NCBI GenBank assembly: GCA_024641225.1
Contig: JAHEDN010000116.1
Coordinates: 1 to 7,487 of the forward strand
Length of the DNA: 7,487 nt
Source: Burkholderiales bacterium
Lineage (GTDB): Bacteria > Pseudomonadota > Gammaproteobacteria > Burkholderiales > Burkholderiaceae_F
Reading direction: 5' to 3'
In this document: piece after piece, positions 6,675 to 7,487 of the stretch
Layout: each line of letters begins with the position of its first letter
How positions within the stretch are numbered: position 1 is the first letter of the stretch
Program-made: the position numbers and the translations under genes
The notes under the pieces: model-generated
What the model saw: the letters and a program-made list of their open reading frames with translations, nothing else
What the model was told of the DNA's origin: nothing
The model's database searches: none

Positions 6675-7487
6675 ATGACTTCAATGCCGCGAGCTTCTGC
6701 TGGCCAGGCCGACTTCAAATCGTCGCCTCGAAGGCGGCGGCCGTTCGTGTCCCTGGGCATCGCGGCTTTGGGTGCCAGCCTGCTCTGGTTCTTGCACGGG
6801 TGTTCCAGCGGCGCGCCGTCGACACTGTTGCTCGCGCCCATGGTCAGCGGCGCGGAACTCTGCCGCGTGCCGGCAGGCGGTCCGCATTTCGGAACGGAAG
6901 AGGAACTGGAGGCCCACTGCTCGAAAGCCAACCTGTCGGCAGCGGGGCTCATCGAAGCAACTCTTTCTGAACTCGGGCCTGAAGTCAGCAAGAGCGGCAA
7001 GTTCGAACTCGGCTACACGATCCCCGTGCCGCTGCTCAAGCTGGTCGTGGCCGGCGAATCCGGCTGGCAGGTCGATCGACGTGCTGTCGACCGCCTGGCA
7101 ATGACCATCAAGGAGTCAGGCAGGCCTGTGATCCTGCACCTGTTCTCGACCCACTTCGGCATCGGGGCGCCTCTTGAGGAATACCTGGCCAGGGATCCGG
7201 CCAACCTGGCCGTGTCGGCGCTCGGCCTGATGCCGAAGGACAAGTACTACTTCATCGACGTCTACCCATGGACGTTCGCCTCGACCGACAACGGCATCAC
7301 GCGGTTCCGGGAGATGGCAATCGCACAGGTCCTCGACGCGGTGTGTCTGCTGCCGGAAGCGGATCGGCGCAAGATCAGGGCCGTCACGCTGCTCGGCGAA
7401 CTTCACCACTTTCACGCCGATTTTCAGGGCGGCATGGGAGTCGGCGGACCGTACGTCGTTTCAGACTACAGCGCGGCCTCGGTCAAC
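6675..7487 (+). CDS. Unrecognised probable lipoprotein, possibly a TIM-barrel hydrolase (3' end outside the window)
   Basis: The frame stays open from ATG 6675 to the window edge, giving 271 residues of an incomplete protein. The N-terminus is an export signal: SPRRRRPFV (17-25, with an RRPFV that loosely resembles a Tat motif), a hydrophobic stretch at about 24-40 and LHGC (40-43), an atypical but plausible lipobox placing Cys43 as the lipidated residue. After this come alternating strand- and helix-like segments: KLVVAGESGW (122-131), RPVILHLFSTHFG (150-162), DKYYFIDVYPW (189-199) and RAVTLLGELHHFH (235-247). This pattern of short hydrophobic strands ending in polar or acidic residues suggests a beta/alpha barrel, and E242 in GELHH could be catalytic, as in clan A glycoside hydrolases. 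I do not recognise the family, so this is a hypothesis. ATG 6618 is in frame with no intervening stop and ATG 6684 is also possible; 6675 has a weak AGG before it. It starts 123 bases after tolC, and no clear terminator was seen between. Confidence 0.7.
   Translation, partial: MTSMPRASAGQADFKSSPRRRRPFVSLGIAALGASLLWFLHGCSSGAPSTLLLAPMVSGAELCRVPAGGPHFGTEEELEAHCSKANLSAAGLIEATLSELGPEVSKSGKFELGYTIPVPLLKLVVAGESGWQVDRRAVDRLAMTIKESGRPVILHLFSTHFGIGAPLEEYLARDPANLAVSALGLMPKDKYYFIDVYPWTFASTDNGITRFREMAIAQVLDAVCLLPEADRRKIRAVTLLGELHHFHADFQGGMGVGGPYVVSDYSAASVN

Overview
This window of about 7.5 kb is GC-rich proteobacterial chromosome. The best guess is a Betaproteobacterium. The guess rests on high GC, strong third-position GC bias, and a plus-strand cluster (isoaspartate-methyltransferase-like gene, single-domain rhodanese, tolC) whose order I recall as typical of Burkholderiales and relatives. 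No rRNA, tRNA, CRISPR array, transposase or phage gene is visible.

Minus strand, 1-3635, is a MacAB-type ABC export operon read right to left: a long periplasmic adaptor (2145-3635), a stand-alone ATPase (1291-2028) and the permease (1-1151, cut by the window edge about 20 residues before its expected C-terminus). The ATPase and permease are separate genes, unlike E. coli MacB, where they are fused. Both intercistronic gaps carry short repeats: an imperfect inverted repeat of CACGGA units at 1161-1279, and heptamer repeats plus a hairpin at 2079-2142.

Positions 3636-4098 form a divergent, apparently non-coding region with two perfect 8-bp-arm dyads. It must hold the control elements for both directions, but no convincing sigma-70 promoter could be read by eye.

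Plus strand, 4099-6551, is a compact operon: a divergent protein-L-isoaspartate O-methyltransferase-like protein, a rhodanese whose start overlaps the previous stop (TGATG), and a TolC-family outer-membrane channel with a strong ribosome-binding site. From 6675 a further gene, open at the right edge, encodes a probable lipoprotein with an unrecognised periplasmic domain that may be a TIM-barrel hydrolase.

Functionally, the adaptor, ATPase and permease plus TolC form all parts of a tripartite inner-to-outer-membrane exporter encoded back to back. The most unusual point is a helical insert of about 100 residues, resembling the LTxxQ/Spy-CpxP class, inside the membrane-proximal domain of the adaptor.
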